DNA from: Alphaproteobacteria bacterium UBA2903
GTDB lineage: Bacteria > Pseudomonadota > Alphaproteobacteria > CAAGCB01 > CAG-977
Direction of reading: 5' to 3'
NCBI GenBank assembly: GCA_002349565.1
Contig: DEDN01000011.1
Span: 55,805 to 88,610, forward strand
Length of the DNA: 32,806 nt
Shown: piece after piece, positions 8,856-16,832 of the stretch
How positions within the stretch are numbered: position 1 is the stretch's first letter
Layout: every line of letters starts with the position of its first letter
Position numbers and translations under genes: made by a program
Notes under the pieces: model-generated
The model's database searches: none
The model's input: only the letters and a program-made list of their open reading frames with translations
What the model was told of the DNA's origin: nothing

Positions 8856-9320
8856 TCAGTCTTTCAGCTTCATCGAAATGATTTTATCGGGATTTTTGAC
8901 CATGCCGTTGCTGCCCGATCCTTTTTTAATTTTGTCGACAAATTCCATGCCTTTAACGACTTTGCCCCAAACGGTATATTGACCGTTCAGCCACGGACAA
9001 TCGTCATAGCAGATGAAAAACTGGCTGTCCGCGCTGTGAATATCCATCGCGCGCGCCATGGAACACGTCCCGCGAACGTGCGGTTCTTTGGAAAATTCGG
9101 CGCGCAACAGCATGCCGCTGCCGCCGCAACCGTCACCGTCAGGATCGCCCGTCTGCGCCATAAAGCCGTCTATAACGCGGTGAAACGTCAGTCCGTCGTA
9201 AAATCCCTGTTTGACCAGTTCCTTGATGCGGGCGACGTGTTTCGGCGCCAAATCGGGACGCAGTTCGATTTCGACCGTACCGTCCTTCAGTTCCAACAAC
9301 AATATTTCTTTATCGCTCAT
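8856..9320 (-). CDS. ppiB: Cyclophilin-type peptidyl-prolyl cis-trans isomerase
   Basis: This 154-residue protein is a single cyclophilin domain catalysing cis-trans isomerisation of Xaa-Pro bonds during protein folding. The catalytic region FHRVIDGFMAQTGDPDGDG (residues 46-64) carries the expected Phe-His-Arg and Gln residues. SADSQFFICYDDCPWLNGQ and TVWGKVVKGMEFVDKI complete the fold. There is no signal peptide, so it is the cytoplasmic PpiB type and not PpiA. The ATG overlaps the coaD stop by 4 bases (ATGA), showing translational coupling inside the ssb-gyrA-coaD operon. A gene of this family after coaD is a common arrangement in Alphaproteobacteria. Confidence 0.95.
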   Translation of the reverse strand: MSDKEILLLELKDGTVEIELRPDLAPKHVARIKELVKQGFYDGLTFHRVIDGFMAQTGDPDGDGCGGSGMLLRAEFSKEPHVRGTCSMARAMDIHSADSQFFICYDDCPWLNGQYTVWGKVVKGMEFVDKIKKGSGSNGMVKNPDKIISMKLKD

Positions 9321-9826
9321 TTGATCTCCCCCAGTTCTTTAAAACGTGCGATCAGTTTTTCGGCAACGGCGGGCGTAACAAAAGTCGATATGTCGCCGCC
9401 CAGTTTGCAGATTTCCTTGACAAAGACGGATGAAACGAACTGATGTTTTTCGGACGCCATCAAAAACACGGTTTCGATGTTTTCCTCCAATCTGCGGTTC
9501 ATCACGCACATTTTGAATTCATATTCAAAGTCGGATACGGCGCGCAGCCCGCGGAAAATGACCTGCGCGTTGTTTTCTTTGGCGAAATTGACCAGCAAAG
9601 TATCGACCAAAGGCTTGACTTCAATCGAACTTTTGTGGGCAAATTTCTGCACTTCGGCTTTGGTCATTTCGATGCGGTCTTCCACCGAAAACAGCGAATT
9701 TTTCTGCTCGTTGACCGCTACGCCGATAATCAGGCGGTCTACCAAACCCGCCGCCCGATCGACCAAGTTCAAATGCCCGTACGTTATCGGGTCAAACGTC
9801 CCCGGATAAACGCCTATCCGTTCCAT
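9317..9826 (-). CDS. coaD: Phosphopantetheine adenylyltransferase CoaD
   Basis: CoaD transfers AMP from ATP to 4'-phosphopantetheine to make dephospho-CoA, the fourth step of coenzyme A synthesis. The 169-residue length is typical for this hexameric cytoplasmic enzyme. The nucleotidyltransferase signature YPGTFDPITYGH (residues 7-18) contains the T/HxGH-type motif with His18. RGLRAVSDFEYE (92-103) and the ATP-site block VSSVFVKE (131-138) are both present. The start overlaps the gyrA stop by one base and the stop overlaps the cyclophilin start, so it sits in the middle of a tightly coupled operon. Confidence 0.97.
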   Translation of the reverse strand: MERIGVYPGTFDPITYGHLNLVDRAAGLVDRLIIGVAVNEQKNSLFSVEDRIEMTKAEVQKFAHKSSIEVKPLVDTLLVNFAKENNAQVIFRGLRAVSDFEYEFKMCVMNRRLEENIETVFLMASEKHQFVSSVFVKEICKLGGDISTFVTPAVAEKLIARFKELGEIK

Positions 9827-12564
9827 TATTCGCCCTCAACCGTTTCCGTTGCTTCAACAGCGGACACTTCTTCCGCTTCTTCGGCGTTTTCGATATCCTC
9901 GTCGTCGTAATCCTCGATGCATGTTGCGGAAACGACGTGTTCGGCATCGCTCAAGCGGAACATGATGACGCCCACGGTGTTGCGCCCCGCAATGCGGATA
10001 TCCTTGACAGGCATGCGGATAAGCTTGCCCGCGTCTGTCACCAGCATCACATGCGCCGCATCGGTAACAGGGAACGACGCCACAACGGAATCTTTGCGTT
10101 TCGTCGTGTCTATACTGGTAACGCCCTGCCCGCCGCGTCCCGTGATACGGTATTCGTAAGCCGACGTCCGCTTGCCGTAACCGCTGTCGGTAACAGTCAA
10201 AACAAATTCCTCTTCGGCTTGCATTTTGGCAAACTCTTCGTCGGACAGAATCATATCCGTCGACACTTCGGCATCATCGGACGCTTCTTCCGCTTCGCGG
10301 TTTTGCGCGCGCGCCATCTTCAAATACGCATAGCGTTCTTCCACATCGGCATCGGAATGGCGCAAAACGGACATCGAAATCACTTCGTCACCCTCTAGCA
10401 GCCGAATGCCGCGAACGCCCGTCGACGTTCTGCCGGAAAACACACGCACATCGGATACGGGGAAGCGAATGGCTTTGCCGCCTTTCGCCGCCAGCAGAAT
10501 ATCCTGATCGTCCGTGCAGATTTTCACGTCGATTAAAGTGTCGCCCTCGTCCAGCTTCATCGCGATTTTGCCGTTGGCTTTCACGTCGATAAAATCGGCG
10601 AGCTTGTTGCGGCGCACGCCGCCCGAACGCGTAACAAACATCACGTCCAGATTTTCGGCTTCCTTTTCGTCCTCGGGCAAACGCATAATCGTCGTAATGC
10701 GTTCATCGGGCTTCAAAGGCAGCAGATTGATCAAAGCCTTGCCCGTCGATTGCGGCGAACCGACCGGCAGACGGTAGACTTTCATCTTGTACACCAATCC
10801 CGCGTTCGAGAAGAACAGCATCGGCGCATGCGTACTGGCAACGAACAGGTTTGTGATGTAGTCCTCTTCGTGCGTGTTCATGCCCGTACGTCCTTTGCCG
10901 CCGCGTTTTTGCGCGCGATACGCCGACAGCGGCACGCGTTTGATGTAGCCCGTGTTGGTCACGGTTACAACCATATCTTCACGCTGAATCAAATCTTCGA
11001 TGTCGTGTTCGAATTCGGCGTCCTCAATCGTCGTGCGGCGCGGAGTAGCAAATTCGGTTTTCACGGCAACGAATTCGTCGCGCATAATGCCGTACAGTTT
11101 TTCACGCGAAGCCAAAATCGACAGCAATTCTTTGATTTCGCCGCCCAATTCAATCAATTCGTTGTGAATCTTTTCGCGTTCCAAGCCCGTCAAACGGTGC
11201 AAACGCAAATCCAAAATCGCGTCGGCTTGTTTTTCTGACAGCTTGCACATGCCGTCAACCGCTTCGTATTCGGGATCGTCAATCAGATCAATCAGCGGCA
11301 CGATATCGCGAGCGTCCCAAGTCCGCCCCATCAACCCCGCTTTCGCTTCGGGTCTGTTCGGCGCTTTGCGGATAAGCTCGATAACGGGGTCAAGGTTTTC
11401 GACCGCAATCGCCAAGCCAACCAACAAATGAGCACGGTCGCGCGCTTTGCCAAGGTCGTAAATCGTGCGGCGGCGAATGACTTCTTCGCGGAATTCGACA
11501 AACGCGGAAATCATGTCGCGCAAGTTCATCAGTTGCGGACGCCCGCCGTTCAGCGCAATCATATTTGCGCCGAAGTTCGTTTGCAAAGCCGTGTACTTGA
11601 ACAGCTGGTTCAGCACGATTTCGGGGTGGTGTTCGCGCTTGATTTCAATCACGACGCGGATACCCTGCCTGTCGGATTCGTCGCGGATGTCGGCAATGCC
11701 TTCGATGGTTTTGTCGCGCACCAGCTCGGCAATGCGGGAAATCATTGCGGCTTTGTTGACCTGATACGGAATTTCGGTAACGATAATCGCCCAGCGGTCT
11801 TTGCGGATTTCCTCAATCTGCGTTCTGGCGCGCATGATAATGGAGCCGCGTCCCGTCAATTCGGTCGAACGCGAACCGGAACGCCCCAAAATCAAGCCCC
11901 CCGTCGGAAAATCGGGTCCCGGAACGATGTCAATCAGTTCTTCCGAAGTGATTTCGGGATTGTCGACGTAAGCGACGGCGGCGTCAATCACTTCGCCCAA
12001 GTTATGAGGCGGAATATTAGTCGCCATACCGACGGCGATGCCGCCCGCCCCGTTGACCAGAATGTTCGGGAAGCGCGCGGGCAGAACGGACGGTTCCAAG
12101 ACCGTTTCGTCATAGTTCGGAACAAAGTTGACGGTTTCCTTGTCAATATCGTCCAGCAAAACGTGAGCGGCAAGCCCCAATCTGGCTTCTGTGTAACGCA
12201 TCGCCGCCGCGGAATCTCCGTCGATTGAACCGAAGTTGCCCTGCGAAGAAATCAAGGGGACGCGCATGGAGAAGTCCTGCGCCATACGCACCATGGCTTC
12301 GTAAATGGCGGCGTCGCCGTGGGGGTGGTATTTACCCATCACGTCCCCGACGATGCGGGCGGATTTACGGAACGGCTTGCCGTAATCGTATCCGCCTTCG
12401 TGCATCGCGTACAAAATGCGGCGATGAACGGGCTTCAAGCCGTCGCGCACATCGGGCAAAGCACGCGAAACGATAACGCTCATCGCGTAAGCCAGATAGG
12501 AACTCTTCATTTCTTCTTCGATACCGATGGGCGATATCGAATTTTCTTTTACGGTATTTTCCAC
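9826..12564 (-). CDS. gyrA: DNA gyrase subunit A
   Basis: GyrA is the DNA-cutting and religating subunit of gyrase (A2B2), which introduces negative supercoils. At 912 residues it is full length, with RALPDVRDGLKPVHRRILYA near residue 34 and the catalytic Tyr124 in AAAMRYTEARL. The C-terminal DNA-wrapping domain carries the GyrA box as QKRGGKG (canonical QRRGGKG) near residue 560, and the protein ends with a highly acidic tail. In the quinolone-resistance-determining region, HPHGDAAIYE (80-89) has Ala85 and Glu89 where E. coli has Ser83 and Asp87. The gene follows ssb by 37 bases and its stop overlaps the coaD start. It is distinguished from ParC by its length, the GyrA box and the acidic tail. 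Confidence 0.98.
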   Translation of the reverse strand: MENTVKENSISPIGIEEEMKSSYLAYAMSVIVSRALPDVRDGLKPVHRRILYAMHEGGYDYGKPFRKSARIVGDVMGKYHPHGDAAIYEAMVRMAQDFSMRVPLISSQGNFGSIDGDSAAAMRYTEARLGLAAHVLLDDIDKETVNFVPNYDETVLEPSVLPARFPNILVNGAGGIAVGMATNIPPHNLGEVIDAAVAYVDNPEITSEELIDIVPGPDFPTGGLILGRSGSRSTELTGRGSIIMRARTQIEEIRKDRWAIIVTEIPYQVNKAAMISRIAELVRDKTIEGIADIRDESDRQGIRVVIEIKREHHPEIVLNQLFKYTALQTNFGANMIALNGGRPQLMNLRDMISAFVEFREEVIRRRTIYDLGKARDRAHLLVGLAIAVENLDPVIELIRKAPNRPEAKAGLMGRTWDARDIVPLIDLIDDPEYEAVDGMCKLSEKQADAILDLRLHRLTGLEREKIHNELIELGGEIKELLSILASREKLYGIMRDEFVAVKTEFATPRRTTIEDAEFEHDIEDLIQREDMVVTVTNTGYIKRVPLSAYRAQKRGGKGRTGMNTHEEDYITNLFVASTHAPMLFFSNAGLVYKMKVYRLPVGSPQSTGKALINLLPLKPDERITTIMRLPEDEKEAENLDVMFVTRSGGVRRNKLADFIDVKANGKIAMKLDEGDTLIDVKICTDDQDILLAAKGGKAIRFPVSDVRVFSGRTSTGVRGIRLLEGDEVISMSVLRHSDADVEERYAYLKMARAQNREAEEASDDAEVSTDMILSDEEFAKMQAEEEFVLTVTDSGYGKRTSAYEYRITGRGGQGVTSIDTTKRKDSVVASFPVTDAAHVMLVTDAGKLIRMPVKDIRIAGRNTVGVIMFRLSDAEHVVSATCIEDYDDEDIENAEEAEEVSAVEATETVEGE

Positions 12565-12601
12565 GATTTACACCATTTCAACAGTTTGAGCGGATGTCGT
12601 C

Positions 12602-13078
12602 TCAGAACGGGATTTCGTCATCGAAACCGCCGGCGGCGGGAGCTGCGGCGGGTTTGGAATCCCAACCCGCGGCGGCAGGCGCGTCAAAAGACGGAGCAAA
12701 TCCGCCGTCCGAAGCTCCGCCCGCATTGCGGCTGTCCAGCAGCGTCATTTCACCGCGGAAAGCGCCCAGAACGACTTCGGTCGTGTAGCGTTCCTGCCCT
12801 GCGTTGTCCGTCCATTTGCGGGTCTGCAAAGCCCCTTCGACATACAGTTTCGCCCCTTTTTTGACATAGCGTTCGGCAATGTCCGCCAAGCCTTGATTGA
12901 AAATCACGATGCGGTGCCATTCGGTTTTTTCCTGTTTCGCGCCGCTGTTTTTGTCTTTCCAAGTGTCGGATGTGGCAAGCGTCAGGTTGACGATTTTGCG
13001 TCCGTCCGCGGACTGGCGCACTTCGGGGTCTTTACCGACATTTCCGATAAGGATGACTTTGTTTACACTTCCTGCCAT
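12602..13078 (-). CDS. ssb: Single-stranded DNA-binding protein Ssb
   Basis: Ssb coats single-stranded DNA during replication, recombination and repair and recruits partner enzymes. The 158-residue protein has an N-terminal OB fold (VNKVILIGNVGKDPEVR, KTEWHRIVIFNQGLADIAE, KKGAKLYVEGALQTRKW) to about residue 110. A disordered Gly/Ala/Pro-rich linker follows, ending in the acidic tip DDEIPF that binds SSB-interacting proteins. An AAGGA site precedes the ATG. It is the first gene of the ssb-gyrA-coaD-ppiB series, with its promoter presumably in the 93-base gap 13079-13171, where I could not define the boxes with certainty. Confidence 0.97.
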   Translation of the reverse strand: MAGSVNKVILIGNVGKDPEVRQSADGRKIVNLTLATSDTWKDKNSGAKQEKTEWHRIVIFNQGLADIAERYVKKGAKLYVEGALQTRKWTDNAGQERYTTEVVLGAFRGEMTLLDSRNAGGASDGGFAPSFDAPAAAGWDSKPAAAPAAGGFDDEIPF

Positions 13079-13132
13079 AATTGAATATCCTTATAAAAGA
13101 TAAAAAGTTACCTGTTTGTACACCGAACGGAC

Positions 13133-13156
13133 GAAAAAGGAAAGCTTTTCTTTTTC
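13133..13156. repeat. AT-rich near-perfect palindrome in the gap before ssb
   Basis: The 24-base segment is palindromic apart from one mismatched position on each side, centred on AGCT (GAAAAAGG..., ...TTTTTC). It lies just downstream of the gene ending at 13172 and about 55 bases upstream of the ssb start. It could be a weak terminator for the binding-protein gene or an operator for ssb; the sequence does not decide between them. Confidence 0.4.
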
Positions 13157-13171
13157 AAATTTAATAAAATG

Positions 13172-14194
13172 TTATTTTTCAATCAGTTCAAAGTCAAACT
13201 TAATCTGATTGTCCACCCATTTAAAGAAATGCCCCGGCAAAGCGTTTTTCATCGCGCCTTTGCTGTCAAATTCCAGCGTCCCCAAGAGGGTTTTAAACTT
13301 TTTTCCTTTGAAATCAATACGTTTAGGCTGTTTCAAAAAGATTTGAGCGGCGGCGAAAGCGGCAACGGCGGCATCCCCGGCTGGCTTGTCTTCAAAACGC
13401 AAATCGGCAACGACGGACGCCGCGTCCAGCGAAAAACGCGGACATTGAGCGGCATAAAAGTGAATTTCGGGCTTGACGCTGCCGATTTTTGCGCTGAAAT
13501 CCGCCCTTCCCAAAACGCCCGTTCCGATAATCGGCTGCTTCAGCCCCGCATCCATAACCAGCGAAACCAATCGCACCGCATTGGCGGTATCAGCAGACGG
13601 GACAAGAATAAAATCATATTTTGAATCAACATATTGCAATAAATTGTTAATGTTGTCGTTTAATTGATGCGGAGGAAGGGCAACTTCCGTAAAGCCATCC
13701 TCGGGCAGTCCGTTCTGCAGTTTTTGAAGCAGCTCGTCCGCCTTGCCCGACATATCGTTCAGCAGCAGGAAACGTTTGTCTTTAAATTCGGTCAACGCTT
13801 CGACGAAATCATCGTACAAGACGGCGGGTTCGGGCGTCAGTTTGACCAGCCCGCCCGCATTTTCGGGAACGGTTCCGCCCAACAGAAACACGGGAAATTC
13901 GGGCATGCGTTCAACCGCTTGCGGCTCGTCGCACGAATACCCCAAAGCGAAATCGGGCGCCATGCGCAGGACTTTGCCGAACAACACCCTGTCCTTGTGC
14001 GGTTCGCAGCGTTCCTCGAAATAGGAAATTTTCAAAGAATGCCCCTTTTCGGTAAACGCTTTGCTCAATCCCGACGCGATTTCTTCAGCCAAAACGGGTT
14101 TGTCCGCAGGCACGACGACAGCGGCGGAAAAAGTCGCGGCTTCGGCATTGAAAGCCGCCAAAATCGAAGCGGTCAAAAGCAATCTGTTTTTCAT
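13172..14194 (-). CDS. Periplasmic binding protein of the type I (LivJ-like) fold, divergent
   Basis: The N-terminus MKNRLLLTASILAAFNAEA is a clear Sec signal peptide with an Ala-x-Ala site, so the protein is periplasmic. The body alternates beta-strand and helix as in a type I periplasmic-binding fold, with segments such as KYDFILVPSADTANAVRLV and KQPIIGTGVLGRADF. The C-terminal LLGTLEFDSKGAMKN followed by HFFKWVDNQI matches the end of branched-chain amino-acid binding proteins, where a similar LG.. F.. KG segment precedes a hydrophobic strand. No permease or ATPase genes are adjacent, so it may be an orphan receptor or a degenerate sensor and not the subunit of a transporter. The 340-residue length is slightly short for the family. 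The fold call is moderately confident; the ligand is unknown. Confidence 0.65.
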   Translation of the reverse strand: MKNRLLLTASILAAFNAEAATFSAAVVVPADKPVLAEEIASGLSKAFTEKGHSLKISYFEERCEPHKDRVLFGKVLRMAPDFALGYSCDEPQAVERMPEFPVFLLGGTVPENAGGLVKLTPEPAVLYDDFVEALTEFKDKRFLLLNDMSGKADELLQKLQNGLPEDGFTEVALPPHQLNDNINNLLQYVDSKYDFILVPSADTANAVRLVSLVMDAGLKQPIIGTGVLGRADFSAKIGSVKPEIHFYAAQCPRFSLDAASVVADLRFEDKPAGDAAVAAFAAAQIFLKQPKRIDFKGKKFKTLLGTLEFDSKGAMKNALPGHFFKWVDNQIKFDFELIEK

Positions 14195-14261
14195 AGCATT
14201 CTTATACCAAATTCCGCGCGGATTTTAAACGAAAAAACGTCGCCGAAATGTCAATTTCGCC

Positions 14262-14291
14262 TTGACTTTATATCTATAAATGCTTCATATT
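14262..14291 (+). promoter_or_regulatory. Putative promoter of the ADP-forming ligase gene
   Basis: TTGACT (14262-14267) and CATATT (14286-14291) are separated by 18 bases, 40 bases before the ATG at 14332. A TTGACA box also stands on the opposite strand at 14249-14254, facing the binding-protein gene, but no well-spaced -10 follows it. The two back-to-back -35-like boxes lie within 20 bases of each other. Confidence 0.5.
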
Positions 14292-14331
14292 GTCGCCCAG
14301 TTGTTTACTCTGCTTTCAGAAAGGAAAAATA

Positions 14332-16413
14332 ATGTCTTTAAGCACATTCTTTAATCCCCGTTCCGTTGCCGTCGTCGGTGTTTCCGCCGATGAATCGAAA
14401 CTGGGTGCGGTCGTTTTCAAAAACTTGATCGAAGCCGGATTTGAAGGAACGCTGTACGGTGTCAACCCGAAACTGGCGGGACAGGAATTGAAAGGCAAAA
14501 AATGCTTTGCTTCCGTCCGCGACATTCCCGAACCCGTCGATCTGGTCGTCCTGCTGGTTCCCGCGCGTTTCTGCGAAGCCGCGGTTGACGACGCCATTGC
14601 CAACGGGGCAAAGAACGTCAGCATCATCACCGCGGGTTTCGGCGAAGCGGGACACAAGGATTTGGAAATGAGCATTGCCAAAAAATGCTTGGACGCTGGC
14701 ATCAACCTGCTGGGACCGAACTGCTTGGGACACATTTCCACGTTTGACAAACTGAACGCCAGCTTTGCGCCGTGCTTCCCCCTGCAGGGCAACGTCGCGT
14801 TCATTTCGCAATCGGGCGCGTACTGCTCGGCGATTTTGGACTGGGCGGAAGAAAAAGGCATCGGTTTCTCGCACTTCATTTCCATCGGCAACAAAGCCGA
14901 TTTGAACGAAGCGTCTTTGCTGGAAGCCATTCAGCACGATGAAAACACCAAAGCGTTCGTTTTCTATCTGGAAGGATTGAAAAAAGGTCAGGAATTCCTG
15001 CGCGTTTTGAAAGAAGTCAGCAAAACGAAACCCTGCGTTATCATGGAACCGGGGAAATCGTCCAAAGCGCAAGCCGCCAGCCTGTCCCACACGGGTTCGC
15101 TGGCTCCGAACTACCGCGTTTTGGAAATCGCTTTGCAGCGCAGCGGCGCAATCCAGGTTTACACCACGCGTGAACTGTTCGGCGCTTTGGAATTGCTGCA
15201 GCACGTCAACCACACGGACTTTTCGGGTTCCGTCGGCATTTTGACGAACGCGGGCGGCGTCGGCGTTCTGTCTTCCGATTTGTGCGAAGAAGCGCACTTG
15301 GATTTGGCTCGCCCGTCCGAAGCGACAATTGAAAAACTGCGCGCTGTTCTGACGGCGGAAGCGTCCGTCGGCAACCCGATTGACGTTGTCGGCGACGCAA
15401 AAGCCGACCGTTATGAAAACGCTCTGCGCGTTTTGTGCGAATCCGGCGAATACAAGAACATCATCGTTCTGTTGACCCCGCAGATGTCCACCGAACCCAC
15501 GGAAACCGCCGAAGCCGTCATCAAATTGGCGAAAGAATACAAGAACGTCAACATTTTCTGTTCGTTCATCGGCGGTCAGCGCGTCCGCAAAGCCGTCAAC
15601 TTGCTGAAAGCGGCGAACGTCTTGGCGTACGACTACCCGACGGACTGCATCCGTTTGCTGGGATTGATGAAAGCGCAGATGGCGTTCAAGGGCATGCCCG
15701 AAGTCAAAGCCGAATTGCGCGAAGTCCCCGCCGAAATCCGCGAAGACGTCAAAAAAGCGGTCGCCGACGGTCTGGCTTCCCTGCCCCAGTCCACGATGAA
15801 CAAAATCATGGATCATTACGGCATCGACTATCCGAAATGCGGCAACTTCACCGACAAAGCGGAAGCTCTGGCGTTCTGCAAAAAGCTGTTCCCCGCTCCC
15901 GTCGTGTTGAAACTGTCCGCTCCGGACGCTTTGCATAAAACGGAAATGAAGGGCATTTACCTGAACATTGACGACGAAGCGAAGTTCAACGCCGCGTTTG
16001 ACGAACTGACCGCGACGATTGCCAAATTCCAGCTGAAGAACGCCAGCGTCCTGATTCAGGAAATGATTGTCAAAGCCACCGAAACGATTATCGGCGTAAA
16101 TTCCGACAAAAACTTCGGCCGCGTGATGATTTTCGGCACGGGCGGCATCTATACGGAAGTCATGCGCGACACGACAATGCGCATTTTGCCCGCGAACGAC
16201 TTTGACGCGATGATTAAAGAAACCAAAGTCGGCACGATTTTGAACGGCGTCCGCGGCGAAGAACCCAAAGCGGTCGGACCTTTGGCGGAAACGCTGAAGA
16301 AAGTTCAGGAATTGGTTTTGGAAATCCCCGAAATCAAATCCATCGACGGCAACCCCGTTTTGGTCACCAAAGACCGCGCGGTCGTCGTAGACTTCAAGAT
16401 GTTGCTGAAATAA
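14332..16413 (+). CDS. Acetate-CoA ligase (ADP-forming), fused alpha and beta subunits
   Basis: This enzyme converts acetyl-CoA (or other acyl-CoA), ADP and phosphate into the acid, CoA and ATP, giving substrate-level ATP at the end of fermentation. The 693 residues comprise a CoA-binding Rossmann domain (FFNPRSVAVVGVSAD at the start), succinyl-CoA-ligase-like flavodoxin domains, and an ATP-grasp domain from about residue 480. The phospho-carrier His253 lies in SLSHTGSLA, and His535 in LHKTEMKG. QEMIVKATETIIGVNSD and FGTGGIYTEVMRD are ATP-grasp signatures. The ATG at 14332 follows AAAGGA; a TTG 14 codons upstream lies over the promoter and is rejected. Almost no TTA, CTA or TCA codons are used, which suggests high expression. 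Related protein acyltransferases carry an extra GNAT domain, which is absent here. Substrate specificity cannot be read from sequence. Confidence 0.9.
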   Translation: MSLSTFFNPRSVAVVGVSADESKLGAVVFKNLIEAGFEGTLYGVNPKLAGQELKGKKCFASVRDIPEPVDLVVLLVPARFCEAAVDDAIANGAKNVSIITAGFGEAGHKDLEMSIAKKCLDAGINLLGPNCLGHISTFDKLNASFAPCFPLQGNVAFISQSGAYCSAILDWAEEKGIGFSHFISIGNKADLNEASLLEAIQHDENTKAFVFYLEGLKKGQEFLRVLKEVSKTKPCVIMEPGKSSKAQAASLSHTGSLAPNYRVLEIALQRSGAIQVYTTRELFGALELLQHVNHTDFSGSVGILTNAGGVGVLSSDLCEEAHLDLARPSEATIEKLRAVLTAEASVGNPIDVVGDAKADRYENALRVLCESGEYKNIIVLLTPQMSTEPTETAEAVIKLAKEYKNVNIFCSFIGGQRVRKAVNLLKAANVLAYDYPTDCIRLLGLMKAQMAFKGMPEVKAELREVPAEIREDVKKAVADGLASLPQSTMNKIMDHYGIDYPKCGNFTDKAEALAFCKKLFPAPVVLKLSAPDALHKTEMKGIYLNIDDEAKFNAAFDELTATIAKFQLKNASVLIQEMIVKATETIIGVNSDKNFGRVMIFGTGGIYTEVMRDTTMRILPANDFDAMIKETKVGTILNGVRGEEPKAVGPLAETLKKVQELVLEIPEIKSIDGNPVLVTKDRAVVVDFKMLLK

Positions 16414-16439
16414 TTGCAATATCTCAAAACCGATTATCT

Positions 16440-16465
16440 AAAGAGCCGCTTAAAGCGGCTCTTTT
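16440..16465 (+). terminator. Rho-independent terminator after the ADP-forming ligase gene
   Basis: AAAGAGCCGC (16440-16449), a short loop and GCGGCTCTTTT (16455-16465) form a strong hairpin with flanking A and T tracts, so it may also work on the other strand. The same stem sequence recurs at 17699-17725. Confidence 0.88.
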
Positions 16466-16474
16466 CATTATATC

Positions 16475-16503
16475 TTGATTAGATATTTCGTCGATGGTAT
16501 CAT
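16475..16503 (+). promoter_or_regulatory. Putative promoter for the two-lipoprotein operon
   Basis: TTGATT (16475-16480) and TATCAT (16498-16503) have an ideal 17-base spacer and lie 34 bases before the ATG of the 97-residue lipoprotein gene, right after the preceding terminator. Confidence 0.6.
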
Positions 16504-16536
16504 TAATAGTCTTTTAACCATTCGAGGGGATATACA

Positions 16537-16830
16537 ATGAAAAAGCTTGCATTGTCCTTTGCGGCGCTTACCTTTTTGTCCGGTTGCGCTTACGTTACGC
16601 CCGTTTCCAACACGACTGATTTATCAAAGGTCGATTTTTCAAACAGCTATGAATTCAAACAAGGATCGGATTGCTCCTATTCTTTGCTGGGATTGTTGCC
16701 GGTAACGCCCGGAGCGCGCTTTATCGAAGCGGTGCAGGATGCCAATTTGACAAAAGTCAATTTTGTTGAATCCGGATACGAATATTATTTGCTGTTCGGT
16801 CGCCATTGCGTTCGCGTTTACGGAGAATAA
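16537..16830 (+). CDS. Small lipoprotein, TRL-like family
   Basis: The 97-residue product begins with a lipoprotein signal (MKKLALSFAALTFLSGC; lipobox LSGC, Cys17), so it should be lipidated and anchored to a membrane, facing the periplasm. After a short linker the pattern SDCSYSLLGLLP, ARFIEAVQDANLTKV and YYLLFGRHCVRVYGE matches the compact TRL-like domain as I remember it (Cys, hydrophobic LLGL, a helix ending in a -tKV- strand, and a final -VYGE). The family's function is not established. The GAGGGG ribosome-binding site is strong. The next lipoprotein gene begins 2 bases after the stop. A truncated homologue lies on the opposite strand at 17731-17856. Use of TTA and TCA codons differs from the upstream ligase gene. 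Confidence 0.8.
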   Translation: MKKLALSFAALTFLSGCAYVTPVSNTTDLSKVDFSNSYEFKQGSDCSYSLLGLLPVTPGARFIEAVQDANLTKVNFVESGYEYYLLFGRHCVRVYGE

Positions 16831-16832
16831 GC

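Noticed and set aside
14290..14331. Upstream TTG start for the ligase gene
   Set aside because: The segment overlaps the predicted -10 box and the AAAGGA site that serves the ATG at 14332; family N-termini begin at that ATG.
14338..16419. 693-codon minus-strand open frame over the ADP-forming ligase gene
   Set aside because: It is the exact antisense mirror of a clearly real gene; no ribosome-binding site or recognisable domain.
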